Part shown: piece after piece, positions 8,596-19,220 of the stretch
How positions within the stretch are numbered: the first letter of the stretch is position 1
Layout: every line of letters begins with the position of its first letter
Assembly (NCBI RefSeq): GCF_900591205.1
Contig: NZ_UUPU01000067.1
Span: 186,001-250,000 of the forward strand
Source: Pseudomonas viridiflava
GTDB taxonomy: Bacteria > Pseudomonadota > Gammaproteobacteria > Pseudomonadales > Pseudomonadaceae
DNA length: 64,000 bases
Direction of reading: 5' to 3'
Notes under the pieces: model-generated
The model's input: only the letters and a program-made list of their open reading frames with translations
Told to the model about the DNA's origin: nothing
Databases searched by the model: none
Position numbers and translations under genes: made by a program

Positions 8596-9852
8596 CTACA
8601 TATGCGAAATCAGCGCATCACCAAAGCCCGATGACGACACCAACTTCGCACCGTCCATCAGGCGCTCGAAGTCATAGGTCACGGTCTTGGCCGAAATTGC
8701 ACCATTGGTCCCTTTGATGATCAGGTCCGCCGCTTCGACCCAGCCCATGTGGCGCAGCATCATTTCCGCCGACAGGATCAATGAGCCCGGGTTAACCTGG
8801 TCCTTGCCCGCATATTTCGGCGCAGTCCCGTGGGTCGCCTCGAACATGGCCACGGTGTCGGACAGGTTGGCGCCCGGCGCAATACCGATACCGCCCACTT
8901 CCGCTGCCAGAGCATCGGACAGGTAGTCACCGTTGAGATTGAGCGTGGCGATCACGTCATACTCGGCCGGGCGTAGCAGGATCTGCTGGAGCATCGCGTC
9001 GGCAATGGCGTCCTTGACCACCACATTCTTGCCGGTCTTAGGATTTTTGAACTGCATCCAGGGCCCGCCATCGAGCAGGGTCGCGCCGAACTCTTGCGCC
9101 GCCACTTCGTAGGCCCACTCCTTGAAGGCACCTTCGGTGAACTTCATGATGTTGCCTTTATGCACGATGGTCAGCGAGTCGCGGTCGTTATCCACTACAT
9201 ATTGCAGGGCTTTACGCGCCAGGCGCTGGGTGCCCTCCTTGGAGACCGGCTTCACGCCAATCCCGCAATCCTGGTCGAAGCGAATTTTGGTAACACCCAT
9301 TTCTTCCTTGAGAAACTTGATTACCTTGATCGCTTCCGGCGAACCGGCTTTCCACTCGATCCCGGCGTAAATGTCTTCGGAGTTTTCACGGAAGATCGTC
9401 ATGTCAACATCGCCAGGCTTCTTGACCGGGCTGGGCACGCCTTCAAACCAGCGCACCGGACGCAGGCACACATACAGATCGAGTTGCTGACGCAGGGCCA
9501 CGTTCAGCGAACGGATGCCACCACCGACCGGGGTGGTCAGCGGACCCTTGATGGACACCACGTAATCCTTGACCGCGTCCAGGGTTTCCTGGGGCAGCCA
9601 GGTGTCCTGATCGTAGACTTGAGTCGCCTTTTCACCGGCGTAAACCTCCATCCAGGAGATTTTGCGCTTGCCGCCGTAAGCCTTTTCAACAGCTGCGTCG
9701 ACCACCTTGATCATCACCGGGCTGATGTCGACGCCAATACCGTCACCTTCTATATAAGGGATGATCGGTTGGTCAGGAACATTGAGAGAATGGTCTGCAT
9801 TGACGGTGATTTTGTCGCCGACTGCCGGAACCTGAATCTTCTTGTATCCCAT
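8596..9852 (-). CDS. icd: Isocitrate dehydrogenase, NADP-dependent, dimeric type
   Basis: Icd oxidatively decarboxylates isocitrate to 2-oxoglutarate in the TCA cycle. The protein is 418 residues. It has the substrate loop GGIRSLNVALRQ, whose Ser is the residue phosphorylated by AceK in E. coli, the metal-binding YDVIATLNLNGDYLSDA region, and the NADP-type signature HGTAPKYAGKDQVNPGS. An in-frame ATG exists 12 nt upstream, but GGAG at about 9859-9862 serves ATG 9852, which gives the family N-terminus MGYKKIQVP. It is divergent from the monomeric isoenzyme idh. Confidence 0.97.
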   Translation of the reverse strand: MGYKKIQVPAVGDKITVNADHSLNVPDQPIIPYIEGDGIGVDISPVMIKVVDAAVEKAYGGKRKISWMEVYAGEKATQVYDQDTWLPQETLDAVKDYVVSIKGPLTTPVGGGIRSLNVALRQQLDLYVCLRPVRWFEGVPSPVKKPGDVDMTIFRENSEDIYAGIEWKAGSPEAIKVIKFLKEEMGVTKIRFDQDCGIGVKPVSKEGTQRLARKALQYVVDNDRDSLTIVHKGNIMKFTEGAFKEWAYEVAAQEFGATLLDGGPWMQFKNPKTGKNVVVKDAIADAMLQQILLRPAEYDVIATLNLNGDYLSDALAAEVGGIGIAPGANLSDTVAMFEATHGTAPKYAGKDQVNPGSLILSAEMMLRHMGWVEAADLIIKGTNGAISAKTVTYDFERLMDGAKLVSSSGFGDALISHM

Positions 9853-10347
9853 GCTGAACTCCATCTATGGATTGAACATCTGGCTGCGTTCGAGCCTACT
9901 CCAGATAAATGGCGACTGAAACCTCGCGCCATGCTCATTTGCATCGAAAACAGCATAATTTGTCGCCTACAAGCCTGAAAGCAAAGGCAAAATCGCCAAT
10001 CTTGAGCACATCGTGCGACTTTGGTAGCAACCCCAGCCCTGCGACCTTTAGACCAATGGACGACACACCTTTTGTATGAAGGCTCGGCGTAAGCATAGCG
10101 ACCTATGTATAATGCCGCCGCTGACCAAAGAGTCACGACAGCCGACCGCTCTGGAACAGACGCCCTCGGCTAGCAAAGCAGGACTATTACAATAGTCCAC
10201 CCGCTTGACGCTCGACTGATGCAACCCAACATCACCGCGAAGAAATCTCGACATTTCGCTCATGGATGACTTTGAACGAACGCGCTCCACCCGGCGCATC
10301 TCGAGTTTCTGCGCACGCTTTCAGCAAAGAAGAGAGTTAATCCGAAT
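9853..10347. promoter_or_regulatory. Divergent icd/idh intergenic region
   Basis: This 495-bp gap has no gene. A TATAAT hexamer at 10108-10113 is a candidate -10 for idh, implying a leader of about 230 nt. Inside that leader a perfect hairpin (GGACTAT / ATAGTCC) lies at 10181-10198. The half near icd is AT-richer and must hold the icd promoter. Confidence 0.5.
10108..10113 (+). promoter_or_regulatory. Candidate -10 element for idh
   Basis: Exact TATAAT, unusual in this GC-rich region, preceded directly by TG. No good -35 is visible 16-18 bp upstream, so this is a weak call. Confidence 0.3.
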
Positions 10348-12573
<2,226 letters not shown>

Positions 12574-12591
12574 GGTTGTAAGGGAACACCA

Positions 12592-12619
12592 CAAACCCCG
12601 GCCATGTGCCGGGGTTTGT
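12592..12619 (+). terminator. Terminator after idh
   Basis: CAAACCCCGGC / GCCGGGGTTTG stem 20 bp past the idh stop. The following T content is modest (TTTGTGTATTTGG). Confidence 0.7.
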
Positions 12620-12660
12620 GTATTTGGACACTTCGGTTTTTATTGAAAATACCGAATCAA

Positions 12661-12750
12661 TGTGGGAGCTGGCTTGCCTGCGATAGCAATCTACCAGCAA
12701 GCTGCTCAGGGGCTGACACACCGCTATCGCAGGCAAGCCAGCTCCCACAC
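12661..12750. repeat. REPIN (paired inverted REP elements)
   Basis: Two REP arms in inverted orientation, TGTGGGAGCTGGCTTGCCTG at the left and the complementary CAGGCAAGCCAGCTCCCACA at the right, enclose about 40 bp. The arms match those of the elements at 21155 and 46102. Confidence 0.88.
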
Positions 12751-12801
12751 TGTTCGCGATCCTGCCCAAAGATCGCGTTGCACCTTCAATCGAGGTTTTG
12801 A

Positions 12802-13248
12802 ATGACCTGGCAACCCCACATCACCGTCGCCACCATCGTCGAAGACAACGGCCGCTTCCTGATGGTCGAAGAACTCAAGGGCGGCCGCGCCGTGCTCAAC
12901 CAGCCCGCCGGCCACCTCGACCCGCATGAAAGCCTGACAGACGCCGCCGTGCGCGAAACCCTCGAAGAAACCGGCTGGGACGTCGAAGCCACCGGCATTG
13001 TCGGGATCTACCTGTACACCGCGCCCAGCAATGGCGTGACCTACCAGCGCGTATGCTTCATCGCCAAGGCGCTTAAACACCATCCGGACTACCAGCTCGA
13101 CGAGGGCATCCTGCGCGCCCGCTGGCTGTCTCGCGACGAACTGATAGCCCTGCGCGACGACTGGCGCAGCGAGTTGATCATCCGCTGTATCGACGATTAT
13201 TTGAGCGGCCAACGCCACAGCCTCGAATTGATCCGCCCTTCTCTTTAG
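12802..13248 (+). CDS. nudJ: Nudix hydrolase, NudJ-type phosphatase
   Basis: The 148-residue protein carries a full Nudix box, GHLDPHESLTDAAVRETLEE plus TGW (about residues 36-58), matching GX5EX7REUXEEXGU. The position next to mnmA and the sequence around the box (LNQPAGHLDPHES) fit NudJ, a phosphatase for thiamin pyrophosphate precursors and nucleoside triphosphates in E. coli. The exact substrate here is inferred. Start ATG 12802 (MTWQPHITVATIVE) has a weak GAGG about 10 bp before it. It lies 59 bp upstream of mnmA. Confidence 0.85.
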   Translation: MTWQPHITVATIVEDNGRFLMVEELKGGRAVLNQPAGHLDPHESLTDAAVRETLEETGWDVEATGIVGIYLYTAPSNGVTYQRVCFIAKALKHHPDYQLDEGILRARWLSRDELIALRDDWRSELIIRCIDDYLSGQRHSLELIRPSL

Positions 13249-13307
13249 CCTTGAAGGCTCCAGCCTGATAGAATCGCGTCCTTTTTCAAGACACCCGTTG
13301 AAACCCT

Positions 13308-14432
13308 ATGCGTGATCCAGCCCCTTCTGACACACAAAAGAAGCGCGTCATCGTCGGCATGTCCGGCGGCGTGGATTCTTCCGTTTCCGCCGTTCTGCTC
13401 ATGGAGCAGGGTTATGAGGTGGAAGGCCTGTTCATGAAGAACTGGGAAGAAGACGATGGAACGGAATATTGCACCGCAATGGACGACCTGGCAGACGCCC
13501 AGGCCGTGTGCGACAAGATCGGCATCAAGCTGCACACCGCCAATTTTGCCGCCGAGTACTGGGACAATGTGTTCGAGCACTTCCTGGCCGAATACAAGGC
13601 CGGCCGTACACCGAACCCGGACATCCTGTGTAACCGCGAAATCAAGTTCAAGGCGTTTCTCGACTACGCCATGATGCTCGGCGCCGACCTGATCGCCACT
13701 GGCCACTACGTGCGCCGCCGCGATATCGAGGGCCGTACCGAACTGCTCAAGGGCCTGGACCCGAACAAGGACCAGAGCTACTTCCTGCACGCCGTCGGCG
13801 GCGAACAGATCGCCAAGACCCTGTTCCCGGTGGGCGAACTGGAAAAACCCGAAGTACGCAAGATTGCCGAGAAACACGGCCTGGCCACCGCCAAGAAGAA
13901 GGATTCCACCGGGATCTGCTTTATCGGCGAGCGCCGCTTCAGCGATTTCCTCAAGCAGTACCTGCCAGCCCAACCGGGCGAAATCAAAACCACCGACGGT
14001 GAAGTGATCGGCCGCCACCACGGCTTGATGTACCACACCATCGGCCAGCGCCAGGGCCTGGGCATCGGCGGCTTGAAAGACGCCGGTGAAGAGCCGTGGT
14101 ACGTACTGGTCAAGGACCTGGAGCACAACGTGCTGATCGTCGGCCAGGGCAACGAACACCCGCTGCTGTTCTCCGGCGCGCTGCTGGCTTCAGAGATCTA
14201 TTGGGTCAACCCGATCGACCTGAGCACCCCGCGCCGCCTGACCGCTAAAGTACGTTATCGCCAGAGCGACCAACCCTGCACCCTGGAAAAAACCGCCAGC
14301 GGCTACCGCGCCACTTTCGATGACCCGCAACGCGCGGTCACCCCTGGCCAGTCCGTGGTGTTCTACGACGGCGAAATTTGCCTGGGCGGCGGCGTGATTG
14401 AAGTTGCCGAGCCCTGGAGCAACCCGGCATGA
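13308..14432 (+). CDS. mnmA: tRNA-specific 2-thiouridylase MnmA
   Basis: MnmA installs the 2-thio group on U34 of Lys, Glu and Gln tRNAs using persulfide sulfur from the Tus relay. The 374-residue protein has the PP-loop GMSGGVDSSVSA near residues 16-28, a first catalytic Cys in PDILCNREIKF and the second Cys in STGICFIGE. The C-terminal beta-barrel domain ends with GGGVIEVAEPW. Its last four bases overlap the hflD start (ATGA), indicating translational coupling; this pair is conserved in gammaproteobacteria. Confidence 0.97.
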   Translation: MRDPAPSDTQKKRVIVGMSGGVDSSVSAVLLMEQGYEVEGLFMKNWEEDDGTEYCTAMDDLADAQAVCDKIGIKLHTANFAAEYWDNVFEHFLAEYKAGRTPNPDILCNREIKFKAFLDYAMMLGADLIATGHYVRRRDIEGRTELLKGLDPNKDQSYFLHAVGGEQIAKTLFPVGELEKPEVRKIAEKHGLATAKKKDSTGICFIGERRFSDFLKQYLPAQPGEIKTTDGEVIGRHHGLMYHTIGQRQGLGIGGLKDAGEEPWYVLVKDLEHNVLIVGQGNEHPLLFSGALLASEIYWVNPIDLSTPRRLTAKVRYRQSDQPCTLEKTASGYRATFDDPQRAVTPGQSVVFYDGEICLGGGVIEVAEPWSNPA

Positions 14433-15052
14433 GCCCGACCCAGGAGCAATTGACGGCACTCGGCGGGGTGTTCCTCGCCGCCGTCCTGGTGGACAAGATC
14501 GCCAAGACCGGCCAGGTCACCGAGGCGGGCCTGACCTGCATGCTCGGCAGCCTGCTGATCCGCGACCCCAAGGACACCCTGGAAGTCTACGGTGGCGACG
14601 ACCTGGCGCTGCGTGAAGGTTATCGTGCGCTGATCGGCGCCCTGGAGCGCGACCCGAGCACCTTGCAGCGCGAGCCGCTGCGCTACGCCCTGTCGATGCT
14701 CGGCCTGGAGCGGCAACTGGCCAAACGTGACGACATGCTGGAGATCATCGGCAAACGCTTGCCGCAGATCCAGTCCCAGGTGGAACACTTCGGCCCAGCC
14801 CACGAAAACGTGATCGCCGCCTGTGGCGCGCTGTACCAGGACACCTTGAGCACCTTGCGCCAACGCATCCAGGTGCACGGCGACATGCGCAACCTGCAAC
14901 AACCGAACAACGCCTCGAAAATCCGCGCCTTGCTCCTGGCCGGTATTCGTTCGGCACGGTTGTGGCGGCAATTGGGCGGCCACCGCTGGCAGTTGGTGAT
15001 CAGCCGGCGCAAATTGCTTAAAGAGCTTTACCCGTTGATGCGCAACGAATAA
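14429..15052 (+). CDS. hflD: High-frequency lysogenization protein HflD homologue
   Basis: The 207-residue, largely helical protein matches the HflD family (QLTALGGVFLAAVLVDKIAK at the start; NNASKIRALLLAGIRSARLW, WRQLGGHRWQ near the end). In E. coli HflD is a peripheral membrane protein that binds lambda CII. Its general role is unknown, but it is almost always next to mnmA and purB, as here. It overlaps mnmA by 4 bp and ends before a terminator. Confidence 0.93.
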   Translation: MSPTQEQLTALGGVFLAAVLVDKIAKTGQVTEAGLTCMLGSLLIRDPKDTLEVYGGDDLALREGYRALIGALERDPSTLQREPLRYALSMLGLERQLAKRDDMLEIIGKRLPQIQSQVEHFGPAHENVIAACGALYQDTLSTLRQRIQVHGDMRNLQQPNNASKIRALLLAGIRSARLWRQLGGHRWQLVISRRKLLKELYPLMRNE

Positions 15053-15091
15053 GTCGCAGCAACCCACTTTTTTATAGCCTCACGCGTAATA

Positions 15092-15126
15092 CGCCGGTCA
15101 GTTGGCAACGGACCGGCGGATTTTTT
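15092..15126 (+). terminator. Terminator after hflD
   Basis: CGCCGGTC / GACCGGCG stem with an 11-nt loop, followed by TTTTTT, 39 bp after hflD and upstream of purB. Confidence 0.85.
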
Positions 15127-15176
15127 CATGTATGATACGCGCCCCATTTCGTTGCCCGACTGTCCGAGAACACCCC

Positions 15177-16547
15177 ATGCAGCTCTCTTCGCTCACTGCG
15201 GTTTCCCCTGTTGACGGCCGCTACGCCGGCAAAACCCAGGCCCTGCGCCCTATTTTCAGCGAATACGGCCTGATCCGTGCTCGTGTACTGGTTGAAGTGC
15301 GCTGGCTCCAGCGCCTGGCCGCTCACCCCGCCATCAGCGAAGTGCCGGCGTTTTCCGCCGAGGCCAACGCTGTACTCAACACCCTGGCGGAAAACTTCTC
15401 CCTGGAGCACGCCGAGCGTGTGAAAGAGATCGAGCGCACCACCAACCACGACGTCAAAGCCATCGAGTACCTGCTCAAAGAGCAAGCGGCCAAGCTGCCG
15501 GAACTGGCCCAGGTCAGCGAATTCATCCACTTCGCCTGCACCAGCGAGGACATCAACAACCTGTCCCACGCCCTGATGCTGCGCGAAGGCCGTGATGACG
15601 TGATGCTGCCACTGATGCGCCAGACCGCCGAAGCCATCCGCGAGCTGGCCATCCGCTTCGCCGCCGTGCCGATGCTGTCGCGCACCCATGGTCAGCCGGC
15701 GTCGCCGACCACCCTGGGCAAAGAGCTGGCTAACGTGGTGTACCGCCTGGAGCGCCAGATCGCTCAAGTAGCGGCCGTCCCGCTGCTGGGCAAGATCAAC
15801 GGCGCCGTGGGCAACTACAACGCTCACCTGTCGGCCTACCCTGAGATCGACTGGGAAGCCAACGCCCGCGCCTTCATCGAAGACGAGCTGGGCCTGGGTT
15901 TCAACCCGTACACCACACAGATCGAACCGCACGACTACATCGCCGAGTTGTTCGACGCGATTGCGCGCTTCAACACCATCCTGATCGACTTCGATCGCGA
16001 TATCTGGGGCTACATCTCCCTGGGCTACTTCAAGCAGCGCACCATTGCCGGTGAAATCGGTTCGTCGACCATGCCGCACAAGGTCAACCCGATCGACTTC
16101 GAAAACTCCGAAGGCAACCTCGGCATCGCCAATGCGCTGTTCCAGCACCTGGCCAGCAAGTTGCCGATCTCCCGCTGGCAGCGCGACCTGACCGACTCCA
16201 CCGTACTGCGCAACCTCGGCGTGGGCTTTGCTCACAGCGTGATCGCGTACGAAGCCAGCCTCAAAGGCATCAGCAAGCTGGAACTCAACGAGCAGAAAAT
16301 CGCCGCTGACCTGGATGCCTGCTGGGAAGTATTGGCCGAGCCGATCCAGACAGTAATGCGCCGCTACAACATCGAAAACCCGTACGAGAAGCTGAAAGAG
16401 TTGACGCGCGGCAAGGGCATCAGCCCTGAAGCACTGCAAACTTTCATCGACGGCCTGGACATGCCAGCCGCTGCCAAGGCCGAGCTGAAACTGCTCACGC
16501 CGGCCAACTACATCGGCAACGCTGTAGAGCAAGCCAAGCGCATCTGA
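15177..16547 (+). CDS. purB: Adenylosuccinate lyase
   Basis: PurB cleaves SAICAR and adenylosuccinate in purine synthesis. The 456-residue protein carries the fumarase/aspartase superfamily signature SSTMPHKVNPIDFENSEGN around residue 295, and the conserved LSRTHGQPASPTTLGKE and TSEDINNLSHALML blocks. The frame is open upstream, but ATG 15177 (MQLSSLTAVSPVDGRY) matches the family start. A terminator lies between it and the preceding hflD and another follows it, so it is a single-gene unit. Confidence 0.97.
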   Translation: MQLSSLTAVSPVDGRYAGKTQALRPIFSEYGLIRARVLVEVRWLQRLAAHPAISEVPAFSAEANAVLNTLAENFSLEHAERVKEIERTTNHDVKAIEYLLKEQAAKLPELAQVSEFIHFACTSEDINNLSHALMLREGRDDVMLPLMRQTAEAIRELAIRFAAVPMLSRTHGQPASPTTLGKELANVVYRLERQIAQVAAVPLLGKINGAVGNYNAHLSAYPEIDWEANARAFIEDELGLGFNPYTTQIEPHDYIAELFDAIARFNTILIDFDRDIWGYISLGYFKQRTIAGEIGSSTMPHKVNPIDFENSEGNLGIANALFQHLASKLPISRWQRDLTDSTVLRNLGVGFAHSVIAYEASLKGISKLELNEQKIAADLDACWEVLAEPIQTVMRRYNIENPYEKLKELTRGKGISPEALQTFIDGLDMPAAAKAELKLLTPANYIGNAVEQAKRI

Positions 16548-16566
16548 TTACCGCAAGACCCTTGAG

Positions 16567-16592
16567 ACGCCCGGCAGCGCCGGGCGTTTTTA
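16567..16592 (+). terminator. Terminator after purB
   Basis: ACGCCCGGC / GCCGGGCGT stem followed by TTTTTATT, 19 bp after the purB stop. Confidence 0.9.
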
Positions 16593-16630
16593 TTCCAGTC
16601 TGAAAAGTGCTTTTTTTCAATAGGTTACAC

Positions 16631-17797
16631 ATGAATCCTGATATCCCTCTTAAACTTCTGGGCGGCATCACGGCACGGGAATTCCTGCGCGACTACTGGC
16701 AGAAAAAACCGCTGCTGATCCGCCAGGCCATCCCTGATTTCGAAAGCCCGATCGACGCCGACGAACTGGCCGGCCTGGCGCTGGAGGAAGAAGTCGAGTC
16801 GCGCCTGGTGATCGAACACGGCGAGCGTCCTTGGGAGCTGCGCCGCGGCCCATTCGCCGAAGATGCTTTCAGCACCCTGCCCGAGCGTGAGTGGACCCTG
16901 CTGGTGCAGGCGGTCGACCAGTTTGTGCCGGAAGTGGCCGAGTTGCTGGAGCAGTTCCGCTTCCTGCCAAGCTGGCGCATCGACGATGTGATGATCAGCT
17001 TCGCCGCCCCCGGCGGCAGCGTCGGCCCGCATTTCGACAACTACGACGTGTTCCTGCTGCAAGCCCAGGGCAAGCGCAACTGGAAGATCGGCCAGATGTG
17101 CAGCTCCGAAAGCCCGCTGCTGCAGCATGCCGACCTGCGCATCCTCGCCGAATTCGAAGAAACCGCCGACTGGGTGCTGGAGCCGGGCGACATGCTCTAC
17201 CTGCCGCCGCGCCTGGCGCACTTCGGCATCGCTGAAGATGATTGCATGACCTACTCGGTAGGCTTCCGCGCACCGAGCGCCGCTGAAGTGCTGACCCACT
17301 TCACCGACTTCCTCAGCCAGTACCTGACCGACGAAGAGCGCTACACCGACGCCGACGCCCAGCCGGTCAGCGACCCGCACCAGATCCAGAGCGACGCACT
17401 GGATCGCCTCAAGAGCCTGCTGGCCGAGCACATGAGCGACGAGCGCATGCTGCTGACCTGGTTCGGCCAATTCATGACCGAGCCGCGCTACCCGGAACTG
17501 GTGGCCGGCGAAGAACTGGCCGAGCAAGACTTTATCAGCAGCCTGGAAGGCGGCGCGATTCTAGTGCGCAACCCAAGTGCACGCCTGGCATGGTCCGAAG
17601 TCGATGACGACGTACTGCTGTTCGCCAGCGGCCAGAGCCGTTACCTGCCAGGCAAGCTGCGCGAGCTGCTGAAGCTGGTGTGTGCAGCCGACTCCCTGCA
17701 CGCCGAAAACCTTGGCCCCTGGCTCGCGGATGAAGACGGTCGCGACCTGCTGTGCGAACTGGTCAAGCAAGGGAGCCTGGGGTTTGCCGATGAATAA
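16631..17797 (+). CDS. roxA: Ribosomal protein uL16 arginine 3-hydroxylase (RoxA/YcfD type, JmjC-like cupin)
   Basis: This is a 2-oxoglutarate/Fe(II) oxygenase of the YcfD/RoxA type, which hydroxylates an arginine of ribosomal protein L16. The 388 residues start with a DYWQKKPLLIRQA segment. The metal motif HFD sits in GPHFDNYDVFLLQAQGKRNW (His near 133), with a distal His in PRLAHFGIAEDD near 196. A C-terminal winged-helix-like part extends to 388. ATG 16631 is preferred over an upstream ATG because MNPDIPLKLLGG matches the family start. Its stop overlaps the start of the GNAT gene by 8 bp. Confidence 0.9.
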   Translation: MNPDIPLKLLGGITAREFLRDYWQKKPLLIRQAIPDFESPIDADELAGLALEEEVESRLVIEHGERPWELRRGPFAEDAFSTLPEREWTLLVQAVDQFVPEVAELLEQFRFLPSWRIDDVMISFAAPGGSVGPHFDNYDVFLLQAQGKRNWKIGQMCSSESPLLQHADLRILAEFEETADWVLEPGDMLYLPPRLAHFGIAEDDCMTYSVGFRAPSAAEVLTHFTDFLSQYLTDEERYTDADAQPVSDPHQIQSDALDRLKSLLAEHMSDERMLLTWFGQFMTEPRYPELVAGEELAEQDFISSLEGGAILVRNPSARLAWSEVDDDVLLFASGQSRYLPGKLRELLKLVCAADSLHAENLGPWLADEDGRDLLCELVKQGSLGFADE

Positions 17798-18212
17798 GAT
17801 TCACGTAAGTGTCGCGGACTGGCAAAAGGATATCGCTGAGATACGGCGCATTCGTGAAGCGGTATTTATCGCCGAACAATCGGTCCCACCCGAGCTGGAG
17901 TGGGACGCAGACGACGCAGATGCAGTGCATTTCCTCGCGTTCGAGGGCGACTTTCCGATCGGCACCGCACGCCTGCTGCCCAGCGGCGAAATCGGCCGCG
18001 TATCGGTGCTCAAGGACTGGCGCGGACTGAAGGTCGGCGACAAGCTGATGGAGGCCGTGATTGAGATGGCCGAGAAACGTGGCCAGGCCAAGCAATTCCT
18101 GAGTGCGCAGGTGTATGCGGCACCGTTTTATGAGCGACTGGGCTTCAAGATCGTCAGTGACGAGTTCCTGGAAGTCGGGATTCCGCATGTGGACATGGTG
18201 CGCGGCGCCTGA
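17790..18212 (+). CDS. GNAT family N-acetyltransferase
   Basis: A 140-residue GNAT-fold protein (DIAEIRRIREAVFIAEQSVP at the start; acetyl-CoA loop region GRVSVLKDWRGLKVGDKLME; FYERLGFKIVSDEFLEVGIP near the end). This last block is typical of the ElaA/YjcF-like group, whose substrates are unknown. ATG 17790 lies inside the end of the oxygenase gene, so the two are translationally coupled. A REP/terminator block follows. Confidence 0.88.
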   Translation: MNKIHVSVADWQKDIAEIRRIREAVFIAEQSVPPELEWDADDADAVHFLAFEGDFPIGTARLLPSGEIGRVSVLKDWRGLKVGDKLMEAVIEMAEKRGQAKQFLSAQVYAAPFYERLGFKIVSDEFLEVGIPHVDMVRGA

Positions 18213-18219
18213 TCCCTAT

Positions 18220-18384
18220 AGCGAGCGGGCTTGCCCGCGTTGGGCCGCGTAGCGGCCCTGCACTCAGACGCCGCGTTCTTTCTGAAAGAACGCGGCGTTT
18301 TTATTGGGGCTGCTACGCAGCCCAACGCGGGCAAGCCCGCTCGCCACAGCAAGCCCGCTCGCCACAGCAGGCCGCTCGCCACAC
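18220..18384. repeat. Composite palindrome: REP arms around a terminator, plus 18-bp tandem repeat
   Basis: Left arm GCGAGCGGGCTTGCCCGCG plus TTGGGC (from 18220) is complementary to the right arm ending at about 18345. Between them lies an independent 14-bp terminator stem (18268-18303). The right end is then repeated: CAAGCCCGCTCGCCACAG occurs at 18332-18349 and again at 18350-18367, with a degenerate third copy at 18368-18384. Confidence 0.85.
18268..18303 (+). terminator. Terminator after the GNAT gene, nested in a REP pair
   Basis: ACGCCGCGTTCTTT / AAAGAACGCGGCGT stem, 3-nt loop, then TTTTTA. Confidence 0.9.
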
Positions 18385-18482
18385 GCCCTGCACCAACAGC
18401 AAAGCCGTTCGCTACTAAACTTGCGACTCGCCAGGCCGACAAACTGGCACTATCAAGCCTTTGACTCGCAGAGATAACGGAC

Positions 18483-19220
18483 ATGTCCCTACGCACCCTG
18501 CTCACCGCCCTCCTCCTGACCGCCAGTTGCTCGACCATGGCCGACACCGAAGTCGTCAACCTGAGCAACCGCACCAGCGCCGACCTGCTGCCCGTGGCAC
18601 AGAATTTCATCGGTAAGGACGGCACCGTGAGCGCCTATGGCAATCAGCTTATCGTTAACGCCGACCCCGGCAAGATCCAGGACCTGCGCGCCCTGCTTTC
18701 GCAACTCGACACACCGGCCAAGCGCCTGTTGATTACCGTCGACACCAACGAAAACAACCAGCAAAACACCGGCGACAGCCAGACCCGCATCATCAGCTAT
18801 GGCACTGCCAGCCGCGATGGCGGCGTCCAGCAGATCCAGGCCAGTGAAGGGGTGCCCGCGCTGATCCAGGTCGGCCAGAGCGTACCACTCACCACCACGC
18901 AGCCTGACGCCTACGGCCGCCCGCAAAACCAGACCCAGTATCGCAACGTCACTCAGGGCTTCTACGTGACCGCCAGCGTCACCGGAGAGACCGTACACCT
19001 GGCGATCAGTACCAACCGTGACCGAATGAGCCAGGAACGTCCCGATGTAGTGAACGTGCAAAGTACCGACACAACCGTCAGCGGTCGCCTGGGCGAATGG
19101 ATCCCCCTGGCTGGCATCAATCGCGAAACCCAGGCCGACAAATCCTCTACAACCCGCAGCTACTCTACCCAGGGCCGTGATGACCTGACTTTGCGGGTCA
19201 AGGTCGACACCCTGAACTGA
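18483..19220 (+). CDS. Secretin-like periplasmic protein (short, orphan)
   Basis: A 245-residue protein with a cleavable N-terminus (about 1-21, ending in TMA before DTEV; a less likely lipobox ends at Cys16). Residues about 22-85 resemble a secretin N1/NolW ring-building domain (VVNLSNRTSADLLPVAQ, LLSQLDTPAKRLLITVDTNE). The rest resembles part of the secretin core (VPALIQVGQSVPL, TQGFYVTASVTG, GRLGEWIPLAGI, DLTLRVKVDTLN) but is too short to make the full beta-barrel. No type II, III or IV secretion genes are nearby. It might be a pilotin-like or regulatory relative of secretins; the role is unknown. Confidence 0.7.
   Translation: MSLRTLLTALLLTASCSTMADTEVVNLSNRTSADLLPVAQNFIGKDGTVSAYGNQLIVNADPGKIQDLRALLSQLDTPAKRLLITVDTNENNQQNTGDSQTRIISYGTASRDGGVQQIQASEGVPALIQVGQSVPLTTTQPDAYGRPQNQTQYRNVTQGFYVTASVTGETVHLAISTNRDRMSQERPDVVNVQSTDTTVSGRLGEWIPLAGINRETQADKSSTTRSYSTQGRDDLTLRVKVDTLN

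Noticed and set aside
18332..18384. Direct repeats considered as a CRISPR array
   Set aside because: The units are only 18 bp and contiguous without spacers; they belong to the REP element edge, and no cas gene is near.
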